Below, piece by piece: positions 1 through 15,076 of a DNA stretch of 64,000 nucleotides. Within the stretch, counting starts at the first letter, position 1, and each line of letters starts with the position of its first letter. The position numbers were made by a program, and so were the translations under genes. The DNA comes from Amanita rubescens (Eukaryota; Basidiomycota; Agaricomycetes; Agaricales; Amanitaceae), in assembly GCA_015039365.1 (NCBI GenBank), contig WION01000010.1, positions 1 through 64,000 of the forward strand, in the 5' to 3' direction. The notes beneath the pieces are model-generated. The model searched no databases and was not told the DNA's origin. It was given only the letters and a program-made list of their open reading frames with translations.

Positions 1-1438
1 ACGGCAGACTCCACAAGGAGTCTGCACAGCGCGCGGCGAGTCTTGTGAAAGCAATGGCGTAGACCTCCTTCTCCTACCTTTGCCTGACTTGCGGCCGTTG
101 ATTGACTTGCGCCTCTCTTTTCTTTCTTTTTCCTTTTGGAAGTTCATACAGGCAATTTGAACAGATCGTTGTCCGTGCGGCTGATTCGTCTGCAGGCTTG
201 CCGACCGGCGCAATTCACATTCGGACAACCGTGCGCCGCCCTGATTGCTGCCTCCCCTTCGCACAACGCGACACTTCTCAGGTGGATCGAATCATCGTCG
301 TCCTCGATGAGGCTAAACCTGTCACGCGTGAGGATATCAGTCAGGGTCACCTGGGCTGGGAATGCGAGGAACCAGCGGTTTAACAAACTCCAGCGTGCGT
401 TGCGTTTGTCCTTCAAGTCGCAGTGCGTTCAATAGTTTACTTTCGCTGATGGATCCTGATAGTAACGAATTCTATCTAGAAATACGATAGTGGTGGGAAA
501 ATATCAAAAAGTTGTGAAAGGACGAAGTTGGCGAGAGCGCGTTATCAAGAATGAACTCATCGCATGTCCAAATAAACGGATATGTATGATGACTTGAAAG
601 AATAATTTTCTTGTCGATTCCATGGCATCAAGCCCCTCTCTCATGTGAAGCCACTGACTTCGCCACCACCCTGGAGCTACTCGTCATATCCAGAAATTTC
701 CGACGATCGTCCCAATTACTCGTGTCCTCGATGCTTTGCCTCCGGTATTACGAGACATTAATCAGGTAGTTGTCGTTGGCAATTATTGACAGCATCTATC
801 GACTGGTCGATGCGTTCCAACCATTTTCTATCTGTCTGTCGTCGTCGTTGTTCCCGAAATGCAGTCGGTAATTTTATTTATAGCTTTGAACGATACAATT
901 GTTATCGCTGTGTACGAAACTTAGCCAAATGATCAGAAACGTAACTCTAGCTCATTTATTCATGTTCCTTAATGTCCGTCAATCACTTCTAGCGCACCTT
1001 AATATGTATGTTGTTAGCATCATTGACATGAATGCCCGGGAACCCGGTGTTCGAAACAATTACAGATCCTCCTGGGCACTGAAATTAATCGAGTAAATGG
1101 GAAGTTATTTCGTCTCCAAAATCAACTTGACATATCTGATCTGTTGCAACAGATAGTGACATCAAAAGTAAGATTGCAAGTTGCTCACGTTAGTTCAATT
1201 AGTGACAACACTTGACTTTGTATCAGGTTGACACTATCAGTCTCAATTCAGACAAAATTGCGCAAAAAAACATGTTACAATGACAAAAAGAATCTAAAAA
1301 AGACAATGGTATCCAACTCCGGAGTAGGCAACATCACAAGACGTCAAACTCAGACATAGGCACATCGTTGAGGAGAAATGAAATTAGAAAACATTACGTT
1401 ATGATATCCCTAATAGGAACTCAAAATGTACGAATGTT
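1..1438. other. No supported gene
   Basis: Only short overlapping open frames occur on both strands at about 100-435, with no recognisable motif or consistent splice structure. The part at 480-1430 is AT-rich and looks like intergenic sequence. Part of it is presumably the 3' flank of the minus-strand secreted-protein gene that ends at 1439. Confidence 0.5.
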
Positions 1439-2285
1439 TTACTTGATCAAAAGCAATGCACGGAGAGTAGCGAATACGTTGACGTCAAGGTCAGCAATGA
1501 CGTTTGCTGAGATGGCAGCTGTGATGCAGGCAGAAACATCAACACCAATTTCAATAGCAACTTGGACGATGACGCCAAGTGCAACACTGCGTGGAAGTAG
1601 TTAGCAATATTCTGAGTAGTGAAGCAGGTAACACATACACAATTGCAGCAACAAGATCGGCGCAACCAGACAAGACAAAGTCACCACAATCTTCAGGCAG
1701 GGAATAACAAGCACGATGAGCTTAGCGATCAAAGCGCCAAGTTCGACGACAGTAACAACTTTGCCGTCCAACAACAGCTGGTCAGATCCTCCGACCTTCA
1801 CAATGGCATTGATGCTGACAATGGCATCACAGATGATCACTTTGATTTGAGTAAGAAGTTCAACGGCAACGGTGGCAGTAATTTGCGCATCTAGAGAAGA
1901 TCAATCAGTCCAAGTGCACATCTAGCAGGGAATAATACTAACCAATTTTCACGATGATGGGCTCGAGCTGAACAATGACACCGTTGATGACGTCAGGAAC
2001 ACCCTGTACGCCACGGGGGACGATACCCCCAGTGTTACCAAGTGCAGACCCAACTGGAAGTTTACTGAGTACATCGGTGACGCTGCCGGGGGCAACGGCA
2101 GGCAGTTGCCTGCTCTTGACATCCTGCTTGGCGAGAGTGACCTTACCGAGAACGTCGGTTACGGTGGTGGTAATGGCAGCAAGACCGCCAAGGTTGTTCA
2201 CGGCGGTGTCACGGGGGTAGATGGCGGCAGCCGAGGCGGAGATGGCGAGGGTGAGGGTAGCGAAGATAGCACCGAAGGTACGCAT
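1439..2285 (-). CDS. Small secreted protein, uncharacterised
   Basis: Product about 220 residues, function unknown. It starts with a clear signal peptide (MRTFGAIFATLTLAISASAA), so secretion is expected. The rest is rich in Val, Ile, Leu and Ala. Three exons read cleanly. The first ends near 1945 (...QLEPIIVKI). The second runs from about 1892 (DAQITATVAVELL...) to ...APILLLQF. The third (VALGVIVQVAIEIGVDVS...) ends with ALLLIK and a TAA at 1439-1441. The phase-2 donor at the second junction restores the frame exactly. A TATA-like GATAAAAAG lies on the minus strand about 105 bp upstream of the ATG. The gene at 6289 encodes a protein of the same style (MRSFNLSFLATLTF...), so the two are probably members of one secreted family. 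Gene reality is fairly certain. Confidence 0.7.
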
Positions 2286-3943
2286 TTCGAAGTGAGAGGA
2301 CTGGTTGTAAAAGAGTGTAAGGTGCCGAAGCTGTGGTGGGGTGAATCGAGGGGATCGATAACTGAGGAAAAAAAGAGAGTTGGCGCGCTTTTTATCTCAA
2401 GTACATGATGTCACGTCAGGGTCGTGGTCCACTGGTTGGCCATCGGCAGGGAGCCAAAATAATGGAACTGAGGAGGTATTTTTTTCTTTGTATCAGGAAC
2501 CGCAATAGGAAAGGTTCGCGAGTGAAAATATCCGCATCATCAGCGTTCGCAACGGTTGTTTTCAGGATTGTTCCGGCATTCGCTTGCGATGGAATCATTG
2601 ATCCAACTGTCTCCAAAGCGTTTTGAGGGCCAAAGGATTGAGGATACGGAAAGTCTTGAAGCTGCATTCATGGATGCTTTAGCGGTCGATAATTGGCAGC
2701 GGAAGAGCGTCCCAAGCATCCCGCTATCACCGAAAATCAGCCTGAAAATTGTGAATGAAAAGGTTGATCCATTGATGTGAAACCACGGTATTCCGTAACC
2801 GCATAAATTGCAATGCAAATGTTGTGATAAGCGATTGGTTAGTTTTGGGCCAGTGGAGCGCACCATTTTTGGACAATTGTGAATCGTGCGACATGTTCGT
2901 GCGTTAGTTTGTCTGGCGAACAGTTTCAACTTCAAGTGACAACTCAGATTTGAGCCTGCATCTCGTTGTCTCCAGAGTGAGTGATGTTGCTACTCTTTTA
3001 TTGCGCGTTATCAGATTTGAAGGCAACGCAGGCCGAACAGGATTGTTTCAGTGTTGGCTGCTCGTGGGCGTGGAGCGCCTGTCATCATCAGCTTACAGCT
3101 CAGCGCTCATTGATTATCCGCATGGAAAGGCATAAATTGCGCCATCTCGGGCACACATGGTTTCCACGACACCTATGTGATGAATCTCATCGCTTGTGTA
3201 GACAGGGAGCGGATCTGGAAGTTTAGTTGTTAAGCCGGCATCACCGGTAACCTCGTAGTATTTGATCTCAAAGTTCCTTTTCTTTTTTGGTTTCAGTGAG
3301 GATAAGACGTGCATGTCAGAGCTCGGCCGGTAAAACCGCTGTGTTTGCGTGCTGGACGGGATGGGCAGGAATGGGCGCGACACTAAGCACATAAGCTACA
3401 ATGACGTTTCGCAGTCCTCGAACAGAGTTGTCATTTCATTCAGGAATACAGTGATGTTCCGTTCTACGCATACCATCCAAATAAGTAGGGAAATCGCCTT
3501 GTAGGGACGCGAGAGCTATGATGTATTTTCAGGTCTATAATTATAACACAAGCACCTTTGTGCCCAGTTGAGTCGTACATCGATGTTGGATATTTAGTGT
3601 GAAGGAATGCGCATAAGTAAGTATGCGCCCTTGTTTACGCGTTGGTAACGCCCACCAGGCTCGGGAGCGAAGTTGACGGGCCGAACGCACAACCACAAGG
3701 TGTACATAACTAATTAGATATTTTATAACCCGGTGAGAATCGTATATGAAAATCCTGAGAATGCCGAGATTCAATATATTACAAGTTCAGGGTCAATTTA
3801 GCTCCTTCCCAAGACTACCCTAACCTAGGTACGCGCTGGCGCATGTTGGTTAACCCACGTCAAAAACGCGTCTCCTACTAGTGACGTCGAATAGAACATA
3901 ACCTGAATACCGTATGCGTCGAATGTAGTCCTTCAGGTTTCCT
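2286..3943. other. Intergenic, one weak open frame
   Basis: No recognisable gene. The best candidate is a minus-strand frame at 3114-3392 (92 residues, containing KYYEVTGDAGLTTKLPDPLP and YTSDEIHHIGVVE). It looks somewhat protein-like but matches no family I know and has no visible partner exon. The remaining open frames overlap on both strands and look random. Confidence 0.35.
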
Positions 3944-5437
3944 CTACGTATTCCCGTTGCGCGTCTTTATAACATCTGCAACGAATTCAACAATACTCGC
4001 CCAGTATCCTGGTTGGACGCAGGTATCATCTATTAACCCTCATTCAGCAAACGTTCCTTCGATGGGATGTTGAACATACTATGATTCCCTTCTGCAAATT
4101 CTTTGTATGCTGCTCTTTCTAATCCCGTTTTATACTCGCTACCTCCTTCTGTCTTCCTAGCGCCTCTCTTTGCGATTGCTTCCCATAGAGTTCGCATATG
4201 GTCCTTAGGTACTAACTCATCCTTCGCGCCACTAAGCATAAGGATGGGCGTCGTTGATGGTATTAGAGGGATTTTTGATAACGAATCCCACTTTTGATGG
4301 CACAGGAACGACAAGGGTCCAAGCATAGGAAGGGCATGAGGCACCAGTCTAGGCAGAGACGTAAAGGTATTCTCAAGAATAAGCGCATTGATCTAAGATA
4401 TCTTAATGAATGTCGCCAGTATTCAATACGGATTTGGCGCACCTTGTCTGGATTACGGCTCGTAAGGTCTATGGCTACGGCACCCCCGATCGATTGACCA
4501 TAGAGTATCTGATAGCTGTGAGTAAATTACGCCCTTACGTTCGCACATCACTTACGATTTGATTCTTCGAAAAGATGGGATGAGAAGTGAGATAGTCAAG
4601 TGCTGTCTGCGCGTCCATACATAGGCCTGATTATAACATTGTCAATAAGCGTGCTGTAAATTTTTGGAAAGGTAAGTTAACCTCGTTCTGACGGCGAGCC
4701 TTCTGATAGACCATAACTAAACATCGCGAAGTCGTTTCAGCGCTAAAATTAGGGAAGCGGGAATAGATACCCTCGATATGACATCATCAGAACATTACAC
4801 CGCATATTGAGCAGAAACACCCTGGCGAGAGGTATACGATGCCCATGATTCCCCGCATTGCCGTGAAACATAATCACCGTGGGTCTGCTTGCCGAGAACT
4901 ACGTATTCCAAGTAATCTCAGAGACCCGCAGCAACACGTTGGAAAAGCGAGGTTACACGTACCTCCTCATCTGTTTCATAGGCCGTGATCATTTCTGGTT
5001 TAATGAAGTCGGAGTGGGATTCTGCTAGTGATTTCTTCAACGGAAGGAGGTAACACCGTAAGTTAACGCCGTCAGGGGTCTTGAGAGGGAGGTCTTCGTA
5101 TGGTAAGCCATATTCGCTTGGGATGGGTACCTCTATTTCTGCTTGAATGAGAACGTAAAGGATACTGAGGACTTTTACACACCAGTACGTGCACCAGGAG
5201 GAAACGCGGAAGGGTATATTAGGTATCCTTGACCATAATATAGCAGCCCAACGCCTACAGGTCATCAAAGCGTTGGCATAGTTGTGGTGGCATGTTAATG
5301 GGGTCACGACTCACCGATAGCTGAGACAGTCGCGACTGTTGCCAATGCGCCCTCGTGGACTATAAGTAGAAATAATATAGAAAGTCTGATCGGCTTACCT
5401 TGGCGAAATTTTCTAGGGAAGGGAAGGAGCTTGACAT
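3944..5437 (-). CDS. BEM46/ABHD13-type alpha/beta hydrolase
   Basis: A serine hydrolase of the BEM46 family, which is usually membrane-anchored in the endomembrane system. Its substrate is not established. I resolved ten exons and nine introns. The start is MSSSFPSLENFAK at 5437. Next come a hydrophobic segment (LATVATVSAIGVGLLYYGQ) and the family signature YLIYPSAFPPGART. The oxyanion region is MFHGNAGNHGH, followed by SYRGYGLSEGSPSE. The nucleophile elbow is YGQSIGGA (Ser), the acid lies in SGAKDELVP (Asp), and the catalytic His in GNHNDT. The C-terminus QPGYW...TRNGNT ends at a TAG at 3944-3946. The last intron (4030-4079) joins GNH to NDTC. Ignoring it gives a false stop at 4033. The first acceptor must be the second AG (CACGAG); using the first AG produces an apparent frameshift. 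The gene looks intact. Confidence 0.9.
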
Positions 5438-6288
5438 AGTGCGCCTACCTCGGAAGTTATACGGACAGTCTTGACGTGGTTAGCGTTTATTTGGCTCGAA
5501 AGTCGTAGCCAAATACTAACTTGTTCTGCGTAGTGCGCAGTGCTACCTACAGAGAGCCATGCTTGGGTGGGTTTTTCTGACTACTTCTGACACCTGTGTA
5601 TACTTACAGGATATGCAACCTCAATAGTTTGATCAACCGCATGGAAGCGGTGGGATTGCGACCGGCTATTTGATTATGATCACCGTCACATGCACATTGT
5701 GTCATTGCCGAATCTCTCCTGGTAAGCTGCAGGCAATACAACGTTTAGGACCTGGAGTTTTGACGCGGTTTTGGTTTTGGATATATCCAGTGGATAGGCA
5801 GCCAAAAGATTACACCGGACGGCTTTTAAATCCGGTCCACCCACCAAATGCTACGCGTGTACCTGTGTTCCGACAGATTGAACGTATTACCGGACCCGGG
5901 ACAACATATTGTACATGTACAATGCAGATCGTTCACCAGGTGATCTCCACATTCAGCTGGAACACCGATTAATATTGTGCATCATTCTCAAGTTTACATC
6001 TAGTGTCTCGGTAGGCATCTGCATTGAAGAACGACAGAAAAACATGAGGCTAACTTCACAGTAGGCCACCTGGATGCTAGGACCCACGGCGCAGCCGAAC
6101 GATGCGTCATCTCGGACCCGTGTCGGATAAGCAGTTCCAGAGCTTGGATAAAATGATATCGATCCCCTTTATCTCAGGGTATTTGAAATCGGTCACCTTG
6201 GACATAAAAGTGGCTTTTTATCTTTTACAAGCTTCGCTGCTAGAACCTCTGCTCGTCTATCCGACATTTTACATTCATTTGAAACAGA
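5438..6288. other. Intergenic between divergent genes
   Basis: This is the shared upstream region of the BEM46-like gene (-) and the secreted-protein gene (+). A short open frame at 5670-5972 shows no recognisable motif. A TATA-like GGACATAAAAGTGG lies near 6200, about 85 bp before the ATG at 6289. Nothing else is supported. Confidence 0.5.
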
Positions 6289-7063
6289 ATGCGTTCATTC
6301 AACCTGTCATTCCTTGCAACCCTTACCTTCGCCGCTCTCTCTGCAGCTGCGCCCGTCCCCATCACCACGGAGGTGTCCACTCGCAGCACCGGCAATGGCA
6401 CTGTTGACCTCAGCACTTTTCCCGCAATTTTGACGTATGTCAACTCCCAGCTCAGCCCCATCCAGGATGAGCTTCGTGAGTATATCAGTCGTAGTTATGA
6501 CTATATAGCTAACGTTCACTCAGAGAGCCTTGTCGGCGTCCAGAACATTGACGTTCTTTCCGTCGTTCAGCCCCAGCTCAACGAGGTTCAGATTATTCTG
6601 AGCAATGCCGTCAGCGACATCCGGGCTATCGCTCAGAGTTCCACTGCTGGCGTGCTCACTGTTTCCGGCGAGGTTGTCACTCTTGCTGATGTTGCTAATC
6701 TCGGCTACATCCTTCATCTCTGTTAGTAATCGAGTTGTTTATTCTCGGATTTCGCTCATTTCTATTCTAGCTGGTCACCACCATCTTGACCGTGACTCGT
6801 AGCTTGGTCGGCTCCGCAAGCATTGGTGTGATCCAATCCGTTCTTGTCACCATTGGGTATGTAGAGATAGATAAATGTGTGCCCGATCATGTTCTGATAA
6901 GCTTCCACTGTCTAGGTCCCTCTTTACCACTATCTTGACAGTTGGGTTGCCATTGGTCAGCGGCCTGATCGCTGCTTTGGCTCCCCTGCTCGGCAGCTTG
7001 GTTACCACCCTCACAGGCCTTGGCTTCTCTCAAGTGCTCCAGATTTTTAGCTTCTCGACTTAG
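6289..7063 (+). CDS. Small secreted protein, uncharacterised
   Basis: Begins with a signal peptide (MRSFNLSFLATLTFAALSAA), so the product is expected to be extracellular. Its function is unknown. Exon 1 ends within ...IQDEL; a GTGAGT intron (about 6472-6520, with a GCTAAC branch site) joins it to QSLVGVQNIDVLSVV. Later exons encode hydrophobic text (TTILTVTRSLVGSASIGVI, then SLFTTILTVGLPLVSGLIA) and end with LQIFSFST and a TAG at 7061-7063. The junction near 6726-6770 does not join in frame: the visible GTTAGT donor gives phase 1, while the next exon (starting CTGGTCACC) needs phase 0. Either I missed the true donor or one base differs. The general style matches the gene at 1439-2285. Confidence 0.65.
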
Positions 7064-7222
7064 TAATGTAACCAATGTACATATTTTGAATTTAAAATTA
7101 TTTATTTTTTCCTTGTATGTGTGAAAGACGGCTAGCTGAGTCAGCAATCGGCATTGGTATCTTCCTCTCGTCTTGACTCTGCCTAAGTTGATCCTTTTCC
7201 TTATCTGGGGCCTTTGCATATC

Positions 7223-7919
7223 ATGACACTCCCAAAGGTGGGTTGTATAAGTGTATGGGATTCCTGTGCTTATCGGATGGACAGCGAATAATCAAGGTCA
7301 GGGGGTTGCAACTGAGGAGGTGGCACGAGCTTACTCGTGGACAGGAAACAGAACGCCTGGTGGCGGACCCGGCACCTGGAATTACAGCAGCGCCGCACGA
7401 CGATAATCTAAGATATTTTGACGTGACCATCGAAGGCCCCGGTGGTAGCCCCTTTGAGCGTGAGGATCTCTACTCACCTTCGCTAGCGACGGAATTAGAC
7501 ACCATCGGCTCCAGAGGGCATCTTCAAGCTGGAATTATTTCTTCCAGAAGAATATCCCATGGCGCCACCGAAAGTGAGATTCTTAACGAAGATATACCAC
7601 CCTAATATTGGTATGTGATATTACATGGGAGATGGTAACTATATACTGACTACGGGTTGAGACAAACTTGGCAGAATCTGCTTGGATATTTTGAAAGGTA
7701 GGCAGGGGGTTGTGAGGAGCGAAGTGACTAACAATGATGACAGATAAATGGTCGCCTGCGTTACAGATTCGGACTGTGTTGTTATCTATCCAGGCGCTGT
7801 TGAGCGCACCGAATCCGGATGACCCGCTTGCGACAGACGTTGCTAAGCATTACAAGGATGATGAGAAGGATGCGCAGAGAGTAAGCCGGGAGTGGACGTT
7901 GAAGTACGCGAGCGGCTAG
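7223..7919 (+). CDS. ubc13: Ubiquitin-conjugating enzyme E2 UBC13/UBE2N
   Basis: E2 enzyme that, with a UEV partner such as Mms2, builds K63-linked ubiquitin chains for DNA-damage tolerance (family knowledge). Six exons give exactly 149 residues: 7223-7237, 7285-7296, 7345-7459, 7515-7610, 7662-7697 and 7744-7919. The protein starts [18 protein letters not shown], has the UBC-fold motifs EGPGGSPFE and IYHPNI, and carries the active-site Cys in [12 protein letters not shown]. It continues with [20 protein letters not shown], typical of Ubc13, and ends TLKYASG. All introns are GT-AG. Exon 1 is 15 nt and exon 2 only 12 nt, so automatic predictors would probably miss the true N-terminus. The length equals the usual family length and no residue looks lost. 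Confidence 0.95.
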
Positions 7920-7991
7920 TAGTCGGCTATATCAGGGCTTTCCCACTGTATTACTTCTTTCTTCCAGAACCGAATGTTCTCCTAGCCTCTC

Positions 7992-9705
7992 ATGCAGCGT
8001 CTGCCGCCTCAAGTTCTGCATCTCCTGCTCACAGCCCAGGACGACCCGTCTAACCTTTTGGCGCTCTCGCTGACTTGTCGTACCATACGCGAGGCTTGTC
8101 TTCCGCTTATCTTTGCAGAAGTCCAATGGCCACATCCTAACAAAAACGACAATGAATCAGGCCTTCATTTCTTCCCCGAATCTCTCTGGCCATATTTCAA
8201 GCATGTACCCACAGTTACTACCTCGTCCCCGCGCTGACCACCTTCCAGACGATTTCATCTGATCTGGCCGGACGCGTGGCCAGACGCCAATCCCCCACTA
8301 TGGGGATGTAAATACTACATTGGGGGCGACTACCATCCTCGCCATCTCGAGGCAGTCACTGCTGCATTGCCAAAGATGGCCGCTCTGAACGGTCTCCATC
8401 TTTGCTGCCCATTTTACCCACCCAATAATCTTCTGGATACGTTAACCAAATGTGTTTCCCTGCGACGCCTCACGATCAATGACACACCACTCTATCTGTC
8501 TACTATGCCCAAAGTTCCCGCCAATTTTCGTCTCGAGTATCTCACCCTCGTGCCAGTCGCAGAGGCTGTCCGCATGGGTGACGGCCCTTATGAATCTAAA
8601 TTTGCTGAAACAGCGTACTATAACCGAGAATACCGTAGGAGATACAAAAACGATATTCTTGCTCGAACTGCGGTCAAAGATCTCCTGTTCTCCCTCGGCC
8701 ACCCCAATTCATTGCGTTACGTGCAAGTTTCCTGCGACCACTGTAACTTTGACACTCTAGCGGAACACGAATGGCCGGTTCTGGAGACATTGGTCCTGAC
8801 AGGTCATGCTCCACGTTCACCGGGAAATGCAGAACTCGTGGATATTATAGCCCGCATGCCCCGGTTAAAGGAGCTGCGATTACTTTTCGCGAAAATCAGG
8901 ACCGACCCTTTCCGACTGCTTCCGGCAGGTGGAGGTGTATCACCTCGGCAAAATCATCCCAACATTCTATCTCAGCTCGAGCGTTTGGCCGTGTCCAACG
9001 CCTGCGAGATCACGGGCGTGCTAACACATGCATCCAACCTCGAGTTCCTTGCCATTTGTGCGGTGGCTGATTTACCGAATGTTCCTATCGCCATGTCTAG
9101 AACCGACGTGGACCATCTTCTGACCAGCATTTGTGGGGGCGGAAGTAGCCAGCACCTCCGCCGTTTCCGGCTTATCATGGAAGAGAAGGTCCACCCGGCC
9201 CTGTGTCACGCTATCGCAGAATTGTGCCCCAAATTGGAGTTTTTAGAGATTGAGATCTGTGGATACCATGATGGGAAGCCTGTTTATGCATGGGTACGTC
9301 CGCTTTTTATTGTTATTTTCCTCTATTGGAAACTCATTCGTGTTCCTGATATAGCGCGAATATGCCGATGCGTTCTCTCAGCTCCAATCATTGACCGAGC
9401 TTCGTGTCTGTATTCAGTTCCCAGAATACGACGAAGCTGACCGGTTCGAGACGTGGCGAAGTGCCCGCAAGCAGTGTGCTGAATACCTTGCTTCAAATGT
9501 ACCTTCGTTGGAACGTGTTGGGTTTCAATATCGCAAGCGCACTGGTACCCACCGTTTCGAAGATAGGTGGTTGGACTTTGATCTCATCCGTTCAAATGAA
9601 ACGGGATTGGGAGTGGTAGAGATGCCGCCTACATGGTATCCTTTCCTAATGTGTGGCTCTATGAGCCCATTCCTGTCTAAAAGCGCAAGCGCGCTTCTTA
9701 CGTGA
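7992..9705 (+). CDS. F-box-like/LRR protein
   Basis: Agaricomycete F-box type protein; such proteins are presumed to recruit substrates to SCF ubiquitin ligases. The N-terminus MQRLPPQVLHLLL...LSLTCRTIREACLPLIF resembles a degenerate F-box, followed by leucine-rich text (LEYLTLVPVAE, LRYVQVSCDHC, LKELRLLFAKI, LEFLEIEICGY). Exons are 7992-8200, 8249-9293 and 9355-9705. The first intron (8201-8248) begins with GC, not GT; only this restores the conserved YFKRFHLIWPD. Near 9640 the frame reads WYPFLMCGSM, whereas one extra C in the CC run would give WYPFPNVWLYEPIPV and a stop. A one-base loss is therefore possible at the extreme C-terminus. It starts 72 bp after the UBC13 stop, on the same strand. 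Confidence 0.75.
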
Positions 9706-12128
9706 GTTTTTTTTTTATGTTCGCTTTGCCTTTCTTTTGCTATTGTCGCGGTGAAAATTTGGAAATGCTTTCGTGTTGGATAGTTTTGGGCACTTTGTTT
9801 TTCTCTGGGTTTCTGTTATGTTTGGTGATGATACTACAGCATATGTTCAACCGCTTCATATGAGTGGTTCTCACTATGGTCAAAAATGGACAAAATGTAT
9901 TTTTTTCTTCCTCAGGTTCTATGTTGGGATCATGTGCATTACGGTGGTTATAGCATCTCTGTTTTGGGTCAGTAGTCACGGACGTTACTACGTACTGTTT
10001 CTAAATTCAATCAAAGTTAGACTCGTGAAGCTACGTTGCCGTTGACCGCCGATGACCTTAAGTGCAACTATAGACTTCTTCTTCGACTATTGGGTGAGAA
10101 GGTGTGTACCTCCAACGTGTTTTGCTCTGCTCCGTGACAAATTTTACCTAGACCCTGATCTACATTCATATGGTAAGAATGTGCGGGACTTGACACTGTG
10201 GCATGGTCGTGCGCATAAAAGATGGTGTTTTTGTGAAGGGAAAGGCAAAGTGGCAGAGATAAGTACTGATCGTATGCCGCCACGAACTGTCGTTCTAAGC
10301 TTCGCTTCGCTCTCCCTCGCTTCACTTCATTCATTCACTTCAATCATTCTAGGGTGCTTCCTTGCTGCCGCGCGTGCCGGCTGGGAAACACTGTAACGCG
10401 CCAGCGCGTCGGAACGGTGTCTCGTGCACCCTCAAAAGATTATTCGGTACCTCCCTATCTCGGCTAAGGTGGCGGTGGACTAGGATTTCTTGGTATGTTT
10501 GTCGCGTGTCTTTTGCGTTGCCATATGTGTTTGACATTGAACATGGGAACGCAGGGCGGTCTAGACACTGCTCGAAGGATCTCAACAAGACGCAGGTTCC
10601 AGAGGAACCAAGTGGTTTCAACCTTCAAGAGCTGCGGCTCTCTTGCGGACAAAATGCGGGCTTCGAGTGATGTAGGCTTGGAGACGAGCTATCTTTACCA
10701 ACGTTGCAGCTCCGAGCCAAATTAACGTGGGTCTCGAGGGCCTTGGGTTCTGCGCGAGAAATGATGCGATTCTGGCAGAAACCGAGCAAACGCTACTGAC
10801 TTCGCAAGGGAATGTCGCTCGCTCTTCGAGCTTGATATACCACAGGTTCTAGATCTCCAGAACACGGACATTGCAAGCCGATCGAATTGATTTCGCTCTT
10901 CCGCCAGTACGACGTATAGGGGGGGCAATATCGTTTGCGCTGCTAGCCTGGGGATGGTACGGATCCGTGTGCGCAAGACTAGAGTGGCTTATCAAGTCCA
11001 CGACATGCCATCACAATTCTCGGGGGCAGAAACGAGGTACTAGCTGTTCTTGGACAAGGCGCGATTCTCAATTCAACTGCTTGTTGCATCAGTGCATGGC
11101 AGCCTATGGCAGCGCCCTGGATATGTGTATCACTATCATGGTTCTAATTTATTCTATTAAGGTGCTTCTGAACCACAAGGCCGGTGTACCGTAAACTACT
11201 GGCTGTGCAATCATGAGTCGTGTCTGATTAAGACCTGTCCGTAAAAATAGCGCGTTCGCTTCAAGGCGCTGTGGGCTTCAACAGATTCCAGACTTGATGC
11301 CGCTGGAGAGCCCACAGTTGCGAGGACAACAATGATGATTGTCTTGGTGATGTGCGTAGATCGTTATCTCCATTGAATATATTGCGGTGATCGATTTTTT
11401 GCTAGGCGAACCTGCGCTATGGCCAGTTGATCATTATTGATGCGGTTCTGGGGTACAAGTCGAACGCCTGCGCCGCGATCTACTTAACCCGTTTGGCATT
11501 CCCGTGTCGGGGCGCTGTGCTGCGTGTTCCTTGGGACATCAAGAGGGGTAGGCCACACCTGTCTTCTAGAAATGCAAGTATTCTATTCGCCGTTTGAGCG
11601 GTATGATTTCCACTTGGACACACGTCTTTTCCAATCTGGGTTCTATTGCAAGGGCCCTGATCAGTGATACATACAACAACCCTGAATTGAATGAGAGGCG
11701 GATGCTATTGTCTGGATGCGTCGACTCAGCTGCTTGTGACATGCCCAAAGGCCCATGTCAGATGTATATGATTGATATTAATTTACAATATCTTGACGAG
11801 TTGGCGGCAAGGGCTTTATCTATCTTATCTGAATCACTGTAATATACGATATATCTTGGGTTTACCCCGCTAAGCACCGCTCGCAGATGTGTAACCGTTC
11901 ACATCACCTCCCTCATTGCGCCGATTCGACAGCTAGTTTGACCTATGTACGATCCACAGTAAAACATCCTCCTATGAACGACGAACGTTGGTGTAACAAT
12001 TTGCTGGCAGCAAGAGTCCCAGGCTAAAAATAACACCTTACACTTGCCCAAGCGTCAACCTTCTTCCTCCCTTCAAAACTCATACCAAAGAGAAAAACCA
12101 ACAAAAAAATACACCATCGTTTTCCTAC
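9706..12128. other. Long stretch with no readable gene
   Basis: About 2.4 kb with only short overlapping frames. The frames at 10495-10725 (containing FQRNQVVSTFKSCGSLADK) and 10871-11194 (QADRIDFALPPVRRIGGA, with later LLHQCMAAYGSALDMC) look faintly protein-like. They cannot be joined by plausible introns and match no family I recognise. A pyrimidine-rich tract lies at about 10290-10350. The last 100 bp (12020-12128) are presumably promoter and 5' leader of ARG5,6. Confidence 0.45.
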
Positions 12129-15020
<2,892 letters not shown>

Positions 15021-15076
15021 ATAGATTATAAATAGTTTTACAGCTTTCTTCATCCGATTACCGCACGGCAGCACAA

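Noticed and set aside
2540..2935. 131-residue minus-strand open frame
   Set aside because: Composition is random-like, it overlaps a plus-strand frame, there is no recognisable motif and no splice partner.
5200..5437. Apparent one-base frameshift in the BEM46-like gene before LIYPSAFPPG
   Set aside because: Choosing the second AG of the first intron (CACGAG) and phase 1 at the next junction gives GVGLLYYGQGYLIYPSAFPP without any break.
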